Assembly: GCA_030429865.1 (NCBI GenBank)
Contig: JAUIFX010000022.1
Span: 1 to 34,578, forward strand
Direction of reading: 5' to 3'
DNA length: 34,578 nucleotides
Origin: Gammaproteobacteria bacterium
GTDB lineage: Bacteria; Pseudomonadota; Gammaproteobacteria; Ga0077536
Positions 1 through 8,006 of the stretch are shown here, one piece after another; the stretch's first letter is position 1; every line of letters starts with the position of its first letter. A program made the position numbers and the translations under genes. The notes under the pieces were generated by a model, which searched no databases, was not told where the DNA came from, and saw only the letters and a program-made list of their open reading frames with translations.

Positions 1-219
1 GTCAGCGTCGCCGATACCGGGCCCGGCCTCACCAGCGAGCAGATCGACGGCCTGTTCGTGCCTTTCCAGCGTCTCGTCGGGGGGCGCCGGGATACCGAGG
101 GAACGGGGCTCGGCCTGGCCCTCAGCAAGCAGCTCGCAGAGGCCATGGGCGGCGTCATCGGCGCCGTCAGCGAACCCGGGCAGGGCGCCACCTTCTGGCT
201 CGACCTGCCGCGCGCGTGA
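1..219 (+). CDS. Sensor histidine kinase, C-terminal end (partial)
   Basis: The frame is open from the first base and stops at 217-219, so only the last 72 residues are visible. They form the back half of a GHKL ATPase domain: an ADTGPGL G1 box, the F box (LFVPFQRL), a G2 box (GTGLGLALSKQL) and a closing GQGATFWLDLP strand. This is the standard C-terminus of a two-component histidine kinase that binds ATP and phosphorylates its own dimerisation-domain histidine. Sensor and dimerisation domains lie outside the window. The downstream REC-ANTAR gene, 142 bases away on the same strand, is its likely partner. No receiver domain follows the ATPase, so this is not a hybrid kinase with a C-terminal REC. 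Confidence 0.9.
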   Translation, partial: VSVADTGPGLTSEQIDGLFVPFQRLVGGRRDTEGTGLGLALSKQLAEAMGGVIGAVSEPGQGATFWLDLPRA

Positions 220-361
220 CGCTCCCGGCCACGGCCGCCTCGTCACGGCGCGCCGGCGCCCGCGCGGCTGACCTCACGCGCGACGGCACTCGCTTCTGCA
301 GCGGCACTACGTTAGGGTCCCGATTGCGCGTACACCCACGGTCGCAATACCGATACCGTTC

Positions 362-1033
362 ATGAGCAAAGACAAACAGAACCCGGCGAAGAAGACCGAA
401 CATGCCATCCTAGTGGTCGAGGACGATGCCGCGCTGCTGCGCTTCGTCGCCCAGGCGCTGCACGTGGCGGGCTACGAGGTCGCGACTGCGCGTTCCGCGG
501 CCGAGGCGCGCGAGCATCTCGACAGCCAGGGTTTCGATCTCGCCATCATCGACATCGGCCTCCCCGACGCCGACGGCATGGCGTTCGGCCAGGCCCTGAT
601 GACCGAGCACGGCGTGCCCTACATCCACCTCACCGGCCAGACCGAGCAGGACACCTACCAGCGCGCCGCGCGCAGCGGCGCGCTCACCTACCTGATCAAG
701 CCGGTCGGCATGGAACAGCTCATCGCCGCGGTCGAGACCGCGGTGTCGCGCTCGAGCGAAATGGGCAAGCTGCTCAAGTCGGTCGAGCGCTTGTCCTCGG
801 AGTTCGAGGACCGCAAGTCGATCAGTATTGCCGTCGGCATCATCATGGAACGCTTCGGGCTTTCCGACAGCGAGGCCTTCGAAGTGCTGCGCTACGTCGC
901 GCGCAGTCACCAGGAACGCATCGAGATCACGGCCGAGCGCCTGGTCGCCGGCGGCGGTGGCCTGAACCTGCTGGTGATGCTCAACCGCTACCTCAACAAG
1001 CTCGACAGCTCCACGCGCCGATCGCGCGGCTAG
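362..1033 (+). CDS. Response regulator with REC and ANTAR (RNA-binding antiterminator) domains
   Basis: This 223-residue protein has a receiver domain (about residues 14-128) with all the expected residues: acidic pocket Glu20/Asp21/Asp22, phosphoacceptor Asp64, Thr91 and Lys113. A short coiled linker leads to an ANTAR domain (about 150-195), recognisable from the IAVGIIMERFGLSDSEAFEVLR pattern of three helices. ANTAR proteins such as AmiR, NasT, EutV and PdtaR bind paired hexaloop hairpins in nascent mRNA and prevent transcription termination. The output is therefore likely to be antitermination rather than DNA binding. It follows a histidine kinase fragment and probably forms a two-component pair with it. 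ATG at 362 is the first start in frame, and the protein begins sensibly just before the receiver fold. The target RNAs are unknown. Confidence 0.92.
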   Translation: MSKDKQNPAKKTEHAILVVEDDAALLRFVAQALHVAGYEVATARSAAEAREHLDSQGFDLAIIDIGLPDADGMAFGQALMTEHGVPYIHLTGQTEQDTYQRAARSGALTYLIKPVGMEQLIAAVETAVSRSSEMGKLLKSVERLSSEFEDRKSISIAVGIIMERFGLSDSEAFEVLRYVARSHQERIEITAERLVAGGGGLNLLVMLNRYLNKLDSSTRRSRG

Positions 1034-1049
1034 CGCGGGTCCCCGCAGG

Positions 1050-1072
1050 CGCCGGCGCGCCGGCGGCTTTCT
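1050..1072 (+). terminator. Possible rho-independent terminator after the REC-ANTAR gene
   Basis: A GC-only self-complementary stretch (CGCCGGCG twice, 1050-1065) is followed by GCTTTCTT. The stem is strong but the T run is short, so it is only a candidate. Confidence 0.28.
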
Positions 1073-1156
1073 TCCCTCGCGGGGGACAGCTTGCTTAGAA
1101 TCGGGGTGCGGCGGGCCGCGCAGCCCGCTGGCGCCTGCCATCCCCGCGGACCTGCC

Positions 1157-2233
1157 ATGCTCATCTTCAGACAGCTCTTCGACACCGAGTCATCGACCTA
1201 CACCTACCTGTTGGGCGACTCCGCGTCCGGTGAGGCCATCCTCATCGACGCGGTTTTCGAGCAGGTGCAGCGCGATCTCGCCCTGCTGCGCGAACTCGGC
1301 CTCACGCTGACCCGTGTGCTCGACACGCATTGTCATGCCGACCACGTGACCAGTGCCTGGCTGCTGCGCGAGCGCGCTGCCGCGCGCATCGGCATCGCCG
1401 CCGGTGCCGGCGTCGAGGGGGCGGACGACTACCTCCATGACGGCGATAAGCTGGGCTTCGGTGCACGCTGGCTCACGGTGCGCGAGACGCCCGGGCATAC
1501 CGACGGCTGCCTGACCTACGTCCTGGACGACGAGTCCATGGCGTTCACGGGCGATGCCCTGCTGATTCGTTCCTGCGGCCGTACGGATTTCCAGCAGGGC
1601 GACCCGGCGCGCCTGTACGCCTCGGTGCGCGGGCGCATCCTGTCGCTGCCGGAGAATACCTTGCTCTACCCGGCCCACGACTACCGCGGCCTGACCGTCA
1701 CCAGCGTGGCCGAGGAGAAACGCTTCAATCCGCGCCTCGGCGGTGACATCGCCGAAGCGGATTTCGTCGGCTACATGCGCAACCTGGGGCTGCCGCATCC
1801 GAAGAAGATCGACGTCGCGGTTCCTGCCAACCTGCGTTGCGGTCGCCCGGCCAGCGGTGAACTGCCGCCGGAAGCGCCGGACTGGGCGCCGCTGCGCTAC
1901 ACCTTCGCCGGTATCTGGGAAGTCGAGCCGCAGTGGCTGGAAGAGGGCGCCGACGCGGTTCAGGTTCTCGACGTGCGCGAGCCCGAGGAGTTCGACGGCC
2001 CGCTGGGACACATCCGCGGCGCGCTCGCGATTCCGCTCGGCGACCTGCCCGAACGCCTCGATGAGCTGTCCCGCGAGCGGCCGGTCGTCGCCGTGTGCCG
2101 CGCCGGCGGACGCTCCGCGCAGGCGATCGTGATGCTGCGGCGTGCCGGCTTCGAAGCGGTCGCCAACCTGGCCGGCGGCATGCTGCGCTGGCGCGCGCAG
2201 GGCTACCCGGTGGACGGCGGCACGGCCACCTGA
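1157..2233 (+). CDS. Persulfide dioxygenase-rhodanese fusion (ETHE1-like MBL fold)
   Basis: This 358-residue cytosolic enzyme has two domains. The N-terminal metallo-beta-lactamase domain (about 1-235) carries THCHADH (His58, His60, Asp62, His63), His114 in ETPGHTDGC, Asp133 in TGDALL and His174. In ETHE1-type persulfide dioxygenases His58, His114 and Asp133 equivalents bind one Fe(II), and the GRTDF loop is typical. The reaction oxidises glutathione persulfide to sulfite. The C-terminal rhodanese domain (about 262-350) has the active-site loop CRAGGRSA with Cys314 and can move sulfane sulfur between thiosulfate and glutathione. I chose ATG 1157 because it begins directly at the beta strand that opens the MBL fold. 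The in-frame ATG at 1091 would add 22 non-conserved residues. It fits the sulfur theme of the tusA/lip cluster near the right end. Confidence 0.9.
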   Translation: MLIFRQLFDTESSTYTYLLGDSASGEAILIDAVFEQVQRDLALLRELGLTLTRVLDTHCHADHVTSAWLLRERAAARIGIAAGAGVEGADDYLHDGDKLGFGARWLTVRETPGHTDGCLTYVLDDESMAFTGDALLIRSCGRTDFQQGDPARLYASVRGRILSLPENTLLYPAHDYRGLTVTSVAEEKRFNPRLGGDIAEADFVGYMRNLGLPHPKKIDVAVPANLRCGRPASGELPPEAPDWAPLRYTFAGIWEVEPQWLEEGADAVQVLDVREPEEFDGPLGHIRGALAIPLGDLPERLDELSRERPVVAVCRAGGRSAQAIVMLRRAGFEAVANLAGGMLRWRAQGYPVDGGTAT

Positions 2234-2279
2234 CGCCTTGCGCTATCATGCGCGCCTTCGCCCGGAGCTTCCCCAAAAG

Positions 2280-3296
2280 ATGAAAATCGATACCCTGATG
2301 TCGGCCGGTGCGCCGGCCACCGTGAGCGCCCAGGCGCGCGAGTTCGAAGCGCGCGGCTTCGACTGCGTGTGGACCTTCGAGGCCGTCAGCGACGCTTTCC
2401 TGCCGCTGGCCCATGCCGCCGCCGCGACCACGCGCCTCGAGATCGGCACCAACATCGCCGTCGCGTTCGCGCGTTCGCCGTTCTCCATGGCGCAGATCGC
2501 CTGGGACCTGCAGCGTGACTCCAACGGGCGCTTTCGTCTCGGTCTCGGCACCCAGGTGCGCGCGCACATCGAGCGGCGCTTCTCGATGCCCTTCGACCAT
2601 CCTGCCGCGCGCGTGACCGACTACATTCGCTGCGTGCGCGCTATCTGGGACACGTTCCAGAACGACGCCCGGCCCGCCTACGAGGGGCCGTTCTACCGCT
2701 TCAAGGTGATCAACCCGTTCTTCAACCCGGGACCGATCGAGCATCCGAACATCCCCATCTATCTCGCCGGGGTGAACCCGCGCATGTGCCAGGCGGCCGG
2801 CGAGGTCGCCGACGGCTTTCACGTGCACCCGATGCATTCGGCCGGATACCTGCGCGACGTCGTGCGGCCCGCACTCGACGAGGGTGCGCGTAAGAGCGGA
2901 CGCACGGTGGCGGATCTCGAACTCTACTCGCCGGTCTTCGTGATCACCGGCGAGACCCAGGCCGAGATGGACGCGATGGAGCAGGTCGTACGCCGCCAGG
3001 CGGCGTTCTACGGATCGACGCCGAGTTATGCCGCGGTGCTCGAGTACCACGGCCATGGCGATCTCGGACGCACGCTGAACGGACTCATGCGCGAGGGCCG
3101 GATGGACGACATGGCAGCCGCCATCCCTGAAGACCTGCTCGAACACATCGCCATCATCGACAAGCCGGCGGCGATCGGCCGGCGTCTGCGCGAGCGCTAC
3201 GACGGCGTGCTCGATCGCGTTTCGCTCTACATGACGATGGGTGGCGACGGCCGATTCGATCGCTGGGACGAACTGGTCGCGGCGGTCCACGCCTAG
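2280..3296 (+). CDS. LLM-class (luciferase-like) flavin oxidoreductase, probably F420-type
   Basis: This is a 338-residue TIM-barrel protein of the bacterial luciferase-like superfamily. Visible hallmarks are the MKIDTLM opening strand, the ARGFDCVWTFE segment, TTRLEIGTNIAVAFARSPFSMA, the RFRLGLGTQ strand, the Y(E)GPFYRF loop and NIPIYLAGVNPRM. The overall pattern resembles the TIGR03617-type F420-dependent group, but the sequence alone does not prove whether F420 or FMN is used. The substrate is unknown. ATG 2280 follows a purine-rich CCCAAAAG leader and starts exactly at the first barrel strand. The gene lies 46 bases after the persulfide dioxygenase gene and may be co-transcribed with it. 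Its 3' end faces the convergent cNMP-binding gene. Confidence 0.85.
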   Translation: MKIDTLMSAGAPATVSAQAREFEARGFDCVWTFEAVSDAFLPLAHAAAATTRLEIGTNIAVAFARSPFSMAQIAWDLQRDSNGRFRLGLGTQVRAHIERRFSMPFDHPAARVTDYIRCVRAIWDTFQNDARPAYEGPFYRFKVINPFFNPGPIEHPNIPIYLAGVNPRMCQAAGEVADGFHVHPMHSAGYLRDVVRPALDEGARKSGRTVADLELYSPVFVITGETQAEMDAMEQVVRRQAAFYGSTPSYAAVLEYHGHGDLGRTLNGLMREGRMDDMAAAIPEDLLEHIAIIDKPAAIGRRLRERYDGVLDRVSLYMTMGGDGRFDRWDELVAAVHA

Positions 3297-3302
3297 GAAA
3301 GC

Positions 3303-3315
3303 CCCGCAAAGCGGG
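3303..3315. terminator. Weak hairpin between convergent genes
   Basis: CCCGC-AAA-GCGGG forms a five-pair stem in the 93-base gap between the convergent LLM and cNMP-binding genes. There is no T tract, so this is a weak candidate bidirectional terminator. Confidence 0.2.
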
Positions 3316-3389
3316 CAAGCACGCGCGGCGGAGGCGCTGGCGCCCGGTGCGCGCGGCGCCGCCCGGCCGCGAATCCGGCCGCGTCTCGC

Positions 3390-5237
3390 TCAGCGCTCGT
3401 CGAGCAGCGGCGCGAGGCGCGACAACTCGGCGTAAAGGCGCGTCGCCGTCGCCAGCTTGGCCTCGAACTGTTCGCGCGCCTCGCGCAATTGTGACTGGCG
3501 GCGCGAGACGGTATTGGCAAAGGCCATCAGCTTCTTGTAGTTCGCGCGCAGCACCTGCTCCTTGTGCTGGTAGTCGCGGGCGAGGGCGCGGCGCATACCC
3601 GCTTCGCGTTGCGCGATCTCCTGGCGGGTCAGCTCGCGCATGCGCCTGAGCTTGGCCTGGTACTGCTGTTCGAGGCGATGGCTGCGCACCGCGATGGCGC
3701 GCTCGAGTTCGGCGCGCACGCGGCGTTCCGTCTCGCGCATGACCACCGCGAGGGTCTCCTCGATGCTGAGCGCGGCGCCGAGATCCCGGGTCGCGCAGAG
3801 ATCCTCGTCGAGTTCCTCGCCCTCGCTCTCGCCGAGCCAGGGCGCGTGCCTCGGCGCGTCGTCGGCGACGAGGCGGTCGACGCTGCCGTCGAGCGCATCG
3901 TGCGCGTCGCTCAGCGTCGCGCGGATGTCGGCCAGCGTCTTGCCGGTCGGCGTGTCAGCGAACGTTTCGGTCGGGATCGGTTGGGTCATGGCCTGTTGAG
4001 CCTCCGCGTGCGTGTACAGGCCGGCGATACGGCCCAGGGTGGAATCCAGCGGGTCTTCCATGCGCTCCGCGTCGTCGTTACGAACCGGGGGGACGGCTGT
4101 TGCCTCGTGCTCGCTCCTGCCCGGCGGCAGGTAGACGACGCTGGCCTTGCCGGCATCGTCCTCGAGCAGGCTGTCGAGCGCCGGGTTGCGCGCGATCGCG
4201 GCGCGCACGCCACAGTCCAGGTAGACCGCGTCGAAACCGCGTTCGAGCAACAGGAAGGCGCCGATCGCGGCGTGCTCGCGATCGTCGCCGCAGACGATGT
4301 AGCGCCGTTCCCGTGGCAGGCGGCTGCCGTGCAGGCGCAGCAGGTGCAGCGGCATGTTGCGGCTGCCGAGCAGGGTGCGTGCCTCGTGTTCTTCCGGGTA
4401 GCGTACGTCCAGCCACTGCGCGCCCTCGGCGGCCGCCGCGCCGGCGGCATCGATATCGATGCCGCGTACGGTACGTTCGACGATCAGCCGCAGGAAATCC
4501 TCGCGGCCGAGCCGCATCAGCAGGCCGTCGGAAATCATGGTCACGGTCGCGTTGCGCGCGCGACCGGAAATCAGCGCTTCCTCGCCGAAGCTCGCGCCCG
4601 GTCCGAGATCGGCGAGATGAATCTGGCCGCGCCCGTTGGCGATCCGTCGCGAGACCTCGCAATAACCCTGCGCGACGACGTAGTAGTAATCGCCGCGGGA
4701 GCCCTGTTCGATGACGACTTCGTCCGCGCGCACCGGGCAGGGCGTCATGCGCGCGAAAATCTCCTGCATGCACGCTGCCGGCAGCGCGGCGAGCAGGGGC
4801 GACTGCAGCATGCGGACCATCCAGTCGGACGCGGCCGGCCCGGCCTCGTCGCCGACTTCCCGGACGCCGTCGCCGCGCTCCAACTCGTGCTGCTCGAGCA
4901 CCCGTTCGAGTACGCTGCGCGGTAGCGAGAGGATGGTCGCCGCCTGCGCGGCCCGCGCCGTGTAGCGCTTGCGCCCGGGCGGGTCGAACGGCTCCTCGGC
5001 ACCCTGCGGCGAGGCCGTCAGGGTCCGCGTGACGCGGCCCTGCCACCACAGTTCGACGCTGCCGTCGAGCAGGTAATGCGCGCGGCCGTCATCTTCGCCC
5101 TGGCGGTAGACGGGTTCGCCCTGCCGGTAACGGCGTTCGGTCGCGTGGGACAGGACTTCTTCACGTAGCGATGCGGGAAGACCCGCGAACGCGGCGCAGT
5201 GCGCCGCGCGCGCCGGCGTTTCGACTTCCAGGTTCAT
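3390..5237 (-). CDS. Two cNMP-binding domains, rhodanese-like domain and C-terminal coiled coil
   Basis: This 615-residue protein lacks a signal peptide or membrane segment. Residues about 12-110 look like a degenerate cyclic-nucleotide-binding (Crp-like) beta-roll. Residues about 145-255 form a clearer one with a phosphate-binding cassette FGEEALISGRARNATV. Residues about 270-345 are rhodanese-like (WLDVRYPEEHEA, then VCGDDREHAA with Cys316 at the active-loop position). An acidic linker is followed by a long Arg/Glu/Gln-rich coiled coil over the last 125 residues. No DNA-binding or kinase domain follows, so it is more likely a signalling or scaffold protein than a transcription factor. I chose ATG 5237 because an AAGGAT sequence lies eight bases upstream. 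In-frame ATGs at 5309 and 5369 would add 24 or 44 residues of low-complexity Arg/Ala sequence. Rhodanese activity and the bound nucleotide are unproven. Confidence 0.82.
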   Translation of the reverse strand: MNLEVETPARAAHCAAFAGLPASLREEVLSHATERRYRQGEPVYRQGEDDGRAHYLLDGSVELWWQGRVTRTLTASPQGAEEPFDPPGRKRYTARAAQAATILSLPRSVLERVLEQHELERGDGVREVGDEAGPAASDWMVRMLQSPLLAALPAACMQEIFARMTPCPVRADEVVIEQGSRGDYYYVVAQGYCEVSRRIANGRGQIHLADLGPGASFGEEALISGRARNATVTMISDGLLMRLGREDFLRLIVERTVRGIDIDAAGAAAAEGAQWLDVRYPEEHEARTLLGSRNMPLHLLRLHGSRLPRERRYIVCGDDREHAAIGAFLLLERGFDAVYLDCGVRAAIARNPALDSLLEDDAGKASVVYLPPGRSEHEATAVPPVRNDDAERMEDPLDSTLGRIAGLYTHAEAQQAMTQPIPTETFADTPTGKTLADIRATLSDAHDALDGSVDRLVADDAPRHAPWLGESEGEELDEDLCATRDLGAALSIEETLAVVMRETERRVRAELERAIAVRSHRLEQQYQAKLRRMRELTRQEIAQREAGMRRALARDYQHKEQVLRANYKKLMAFANTVSRRQSQLREAREQFEAKLATATRLYAELSRLAPLLDER

Positions 5238-5369
5238 GTGCCGGATCCTTGTGGCTTGTCTGACGGCGTCCTGCGTCGCCGGCCGCGTTGCCGCGCGCTG
5301 CTCCGCCATGCCGCGTGAACCGCGCGCGGGCCGAGACACTCGGCGGGGTTCGTCGGCAGGGTTGAGCAT

Positions 5370-5440
5370 GGATTAGGATCTTCGTCAAATCTTATAGTTA
5401 GGAGCCTTAATTATATTGATTTCTAGGATCTTGGGAAGCA
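5370..5440 (-). promoter_or_regulatory. AT-rich promoter region of the cNMP-binding/rhodanese gene
   Basis: This is about 70 bases of AT-rich DNA in an otherwise very GC-rich window. Read on the minus strand it contains TATAAT- and TATAAG-like hexamers. The 9-mer TAGGATCTT (plus-strand sequence) occurs twice, at 5374-5382 and 5424-5432, 50 bases apart. This is consistent with a regulated promoter, but no convincing -35 box was found. Confidence 0.4.
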
Positions 5441-5461
5441 CTGCCCGGCACCACCGGGCAG
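5441..5461 (-). terminator. Hairpin after the PPOX-family gene
   Basis: CTGCCCGG-CACCA-CCGGGCAG forms a perfect eight-pair stem with a five-base loop, 29 bases beyond the stop of the leftward PPOX gene. The T tract is poor, so a terminator role is plausible but not certain. Confidence 0.4.
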
Positions 5462-5489
5462 GCGCCCGGCGGCCCTGCCGGCGACGCGC

Positions 5490-5870
5490 TCAGGGCGCCT
5501 CGGGGTGCAGTGCGATCACGGCGCGGCGCGTGTCGCGGCCGCTCAGCCGGGCGAGGGCGTCGACCAGCCACATCTGCCAGCCGTAGCGCGCGCGCAGTGC
5601 GGCGTAGGCGCGTGCACAGCTGGCGGGATCGTCGAGCAGCGTTGCCGTGGCGTCGCGCCACGTCCCGCGCAGCTTGCCGCGCATGTCGCAGGGCGCGAGC
5701 CGCACCCGCGGCGTGTTGCGGATGCGCTTGACCTTGCCGGCGTCGGCGGCGCTGTAGCAGACGTAGCCGTCGTCCAGGCGCGCGAACCACACCGGCGTGC
5801 GCACTTCGCGGCCGTCGCGGCGGAACGTCGCGAGGCTGACGTAGCGGGCGTCCTCGAGTGAGGTGTTCAT
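5490..5870 (-). CDS. PPOX-class (pyridoxamine phosphate oxidase fold) flavin/F420-dependent protein
   Basis: This 126-residue protein is a split-barrel flavin/deazaflavin reductase family member. Visible features are the opening YVSLATFRRDGREVRTPVWFARLDDGYVCYS, a nucleotide-cofactor strand pattern, then AGKVKRIRNTPRVRLAPCDMRG. These are typical of small PPOX-class F420-dependent proteins. The substrate is unknown. ATG 5870 begins immediately before the conserved first strand. An in-frame ATG at 5927 would run 43 bases into the crotonase gene. The gene starts 13 bases after the stop of the crotonase-fold gene, indicating an operon. Together with the LLM protein at 2280 it hints at F420 or FMN chemistry in this region. 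Confidence 0.85.
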   Translation of the reverse strand: MNTSLEDARYVSLATFRRDGREVRTPVWFARLDDGYVCYSAADAGKVKRIRNTPRVRLAPCDMRGKLRGTWRDATATLLDDPASCARAYAALRARYGWQMWLVDALARLSGRDTRRAVIALHPEAP

Positions 5871-5883
5871 CGGCCGGCTCCGT

Positions 5884-6675
5884 TCAGTCGTCCGGGTACT
5901 CGGGATCGCGTTTCTCGAGGAAGGCATCGATGCCCTCGCGGAACAGGCCGGCCGAGGCGCACAGGATCTGGCCGCGGTCCTCGAGCATCGCCGCCGCTTC
6001 GAGGCTCGGCGCGTCGATCGTCATGTTGAGCCCTTCCTTGGTCAGGCGCAGGCCGAGCGGCGAGGTCGCGAGCATGTCGCGCGCCATTGCACGCCCGCTG
6101 TCCTCGAGCGCGTCGGGCTCGACGATGGCGGACACGAGGCCGAGCCGTTCGGCGCGTTCGGGTTCGATGAAGCGCCCGGTCATCATCAGTTCGGCGGCGA
6201 CCGACTGGCCGACCGAGCGCGGCAGGAAGTAGCTGATGCCGACGTCGCAGCCGCTCATGCCGACCTTGATCATGGCCACGTTCATGCGCGTGTCCGGGGT
6301 GATGATGCGCACGTCCGAGGCCAGCGCGAAGGCCAGGCCTCCGCCGGTGGTGGCGCCGTGGGCGAGACAGATGATCGGCTGCGGGCAGCGGCGCATGCGG
6401 ATGAAGACCTGGCTGACCTGCTGCTGCACGCGCATGCCGGTCTGCGTGCTCGCGTTGACGCCGTCGGCATCGCGCAGGTCGTAGCCGGCGCAGAATGCGC
6501 GCCCGGCACCGCGCAGAATGACCACGCGCACCTTGTGATCGGTGCGCAGGCGCTCGAAGTAGTCGGTCAGTTCGTCGCACATCGTCGGGTTGATGGTGTT
6601 GAGCCGATCCGGGCGGTTCAGCGTCAACCAGTCGATGGCGCCTTCGTGCGCGATGCCGATGGTGTCGTAGCTCAT
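5884..6675 (-). CDS. Enoyl-CoA hydratase/isomerase (crotonase) family protein with atypical active site
   Basis: This 263-residue protein has the crotonase fold: LTLNRPDRLNTINP, the CoA-binding FCAGYDL loop, the oxyanion-hole GGGLAFALASD (Gly111-113) and SGCDVGISYFLPRSVG. The two glutamates used by classical enoyl-CoA hydratases (Glu144 and Glu164, rat numbering) are replaced by Ala115 and Met135. Asp144 in GCDVG lies where dienoyl-CoA isomerase has its catalytic Asp204. Simple trans-2-enoyl-CoA hydration is therefore doubtful; an isomerase, hydrolase or ring-opening role is possible. It precedes the PPOX gene by 13 bases on the same strand. The start ATG lies after a GGGGAGAACACACCGC leader, with GGGGAG as the ribosome-binding site. 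Confidence 0.88.
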   Translation of the reverse strand: MSYDTIGIAHEGAIDWLTLNRPDRLNTINPTMCDELTDYFERLRTDHKVRVVILRGAGRAFCAGYDLRDADGVNASTQTGMRVQQQVSQVFIRMRRCPQPIICLAHGATTGGGLAFALASDVRIITPDTRMNVAMIKVGMSGCDVGISYFLPRSVGQSVAAELMMTGRFIEPERAERLGLVSAIVEPDALEDSGRAMARDMLATSPLGLRLTKEGLNMTIDAPSLEAAAMLEDRGQILCASAGLFREGIDAFLEKRDPEYPDD

Positions 6676-6755
6676 GCGGTGTGTTCTCCCCGGGGCAACC
6701 CGGCCATGTTAGCGTGAATCCTAAGCGTCACGGTGCGCCCGTGGCGCGCCCCGGC

Positions 6756-8006
6756 TCAGCCGCGCGCATGCGTCATCGCGCGGCGCTGCTCGACGCCGAG
6801 CATGGCGACGGCAATCACCCACGCGGCGCAGATCGCGAACGTCAGCCAGGCGAGGTCGGCGCTCACCGCCGCGGCGGGCACCGCCGCGGTGACGGCCTTG
6901 ATCATGCCCGAGCCGAGCACCTTGAACATGCGGTAACCGAGCATGTCGATCCAGGCCTTCGCCTGGAACGTCAGCGCCGGGTCGACGGGGATGAACAGCA
7001 GTTCCTTCGAAGCGCGGTTGATCGAATACGACAGGCCGCGATCGGCGATCTTCATCGCTGCTGCCGTGATCAGTCCCGGCTGCGCCGCGAACGCGAGGGT
7101 CGCGCCGGCCAGCGTCAGCGGCTGCGCGGCGAGCCCGGCAATGGTGCCGAGCAGGCGGTGGACCAGCGGCGTGACGAGGAAGTTGATGCCGATCGCGACG
7201 AAGCCCATCACGGTGAAGAAATCGGCAATGAAGCGCGTGCGCCGGTCCACCTCGGGGTAGGCCGCATCGATCGCGCGCAGGAACTGGAACTCGACGACCG
7301 GTTCGGCCAGCTGGGACAGGCACACGACCAGTGCGATGAGCACGAGGTAGCGGTTGCCGAGCACCGCCTTGAGGCCGTCGCCGCGCAGCGCGATGCGTGG
7401 CTCGGCCTGCACTTCGGTGAACACGCCGCGGCGACTGAGCGCGACGTTGAACAAGGCCGTGACCACCAGCAGCACCGCGCAGGAGACCAGCAGGTCGGCC
7501 GTCCCCATCGGGGTCAGGCGCAGCAGGGCGCTCGCGACGAGACCGCCGGCGACACCGCCGAACAGGCCGCCGCTGGCGATGAACCAGTAGCTGCGATGGC
7601 CTTCGTCGAGGCGCGTCACGCTGTTGGCGAGGCTCCAGAACTGCTCGACGAGCACGACACTGAAGATGTCGACGAAGATGTAGAACACGACCACGGTGGC
7701 GAGGCCACCGTTTTCGAGCAGTACGCGGAAGACGCCGAGCAGCAGGGCGAACACGAGCAGCGAGCCGACCACCACCTGGGGCCGGCTGAAGCGCGCGACG
7801 AGGCGGTTGTAGACGCCGATGAAACCGAGCAGCACGAGCGCCGAGCCGATCCACACGTTCGGGAATGCGTCGGCGCCGCCGTACTCGAGCAGCAGGGAGC
7901 GGCTGGCGGCCTTGACCTGGTAATAGGCCAGGATCACGAGCAGGAAGCTGGTGAACAACATCGCCGCGCGGGCCATCGCCGACGGCATCGCGCCCGTGGC
8001 GCCCAT
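6756..8006 (-). CDS. NTP/NDP exchange-type (ATP:ADP antiporter family-like) membrane transporter
   Basis: This is a 416-residue membrane protein with about twelve hydrophobic segments. The late segment ISYSINRASKELLFIP (here starting LSYSINRASKELL) followed by PVDPALTFQAKAWIDMLGYRMFK is characteristic of the AAA/Tlc nucleotide-transporter family and its free-living relatives. Family members in obligate intracellular bacteria exchange host ATP for ADP. Homologues in free-living bacteria are common, and their substrates are largely undetermined. I prefer ATG 8006, since residues upstream to TTG 8039 look non-conserved; GTG 8015 is also possible. It shares a short divergent promoter region with the serine hydrolase at 8090. 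Confidence 0.72.
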   Translation of the reverse strand: MGATGAMPSAMARAAMLFTSFLLVILAYYQVKAASRSLLLEYGGADAFPNVWIGSALVLLGFIGVYNRLVARFSRPQVVVGSLLVFALLLGVFRVLLENGGLATVVVFYIFVDIFSVVLVEQFWSLANSVTRLDEGHRSYWFIASGGLFGGVAGGLVASALLRLTPMGTADLLVSCAVLLVVTALFNVALSRRGVFTEVQAEPRIALRGDGLKAVLGNRYLVLIALVVCLSQLAEPVVEFQFLRAIDAAYPEVDRRTRFIADFFTVMGFVAIGINFLVTPLVHRLLGTIAGLAAQPLTLAGATLAFAAQPGLITAAAMKIADRGLSYSINRASKELLFIPVDPALTFQAKAWIDMLGYRMFKVLGSGMIKAVTAAVPAAAVSADLAWLTFAICAAWVIAVAMLGVEQRRAMTHARG

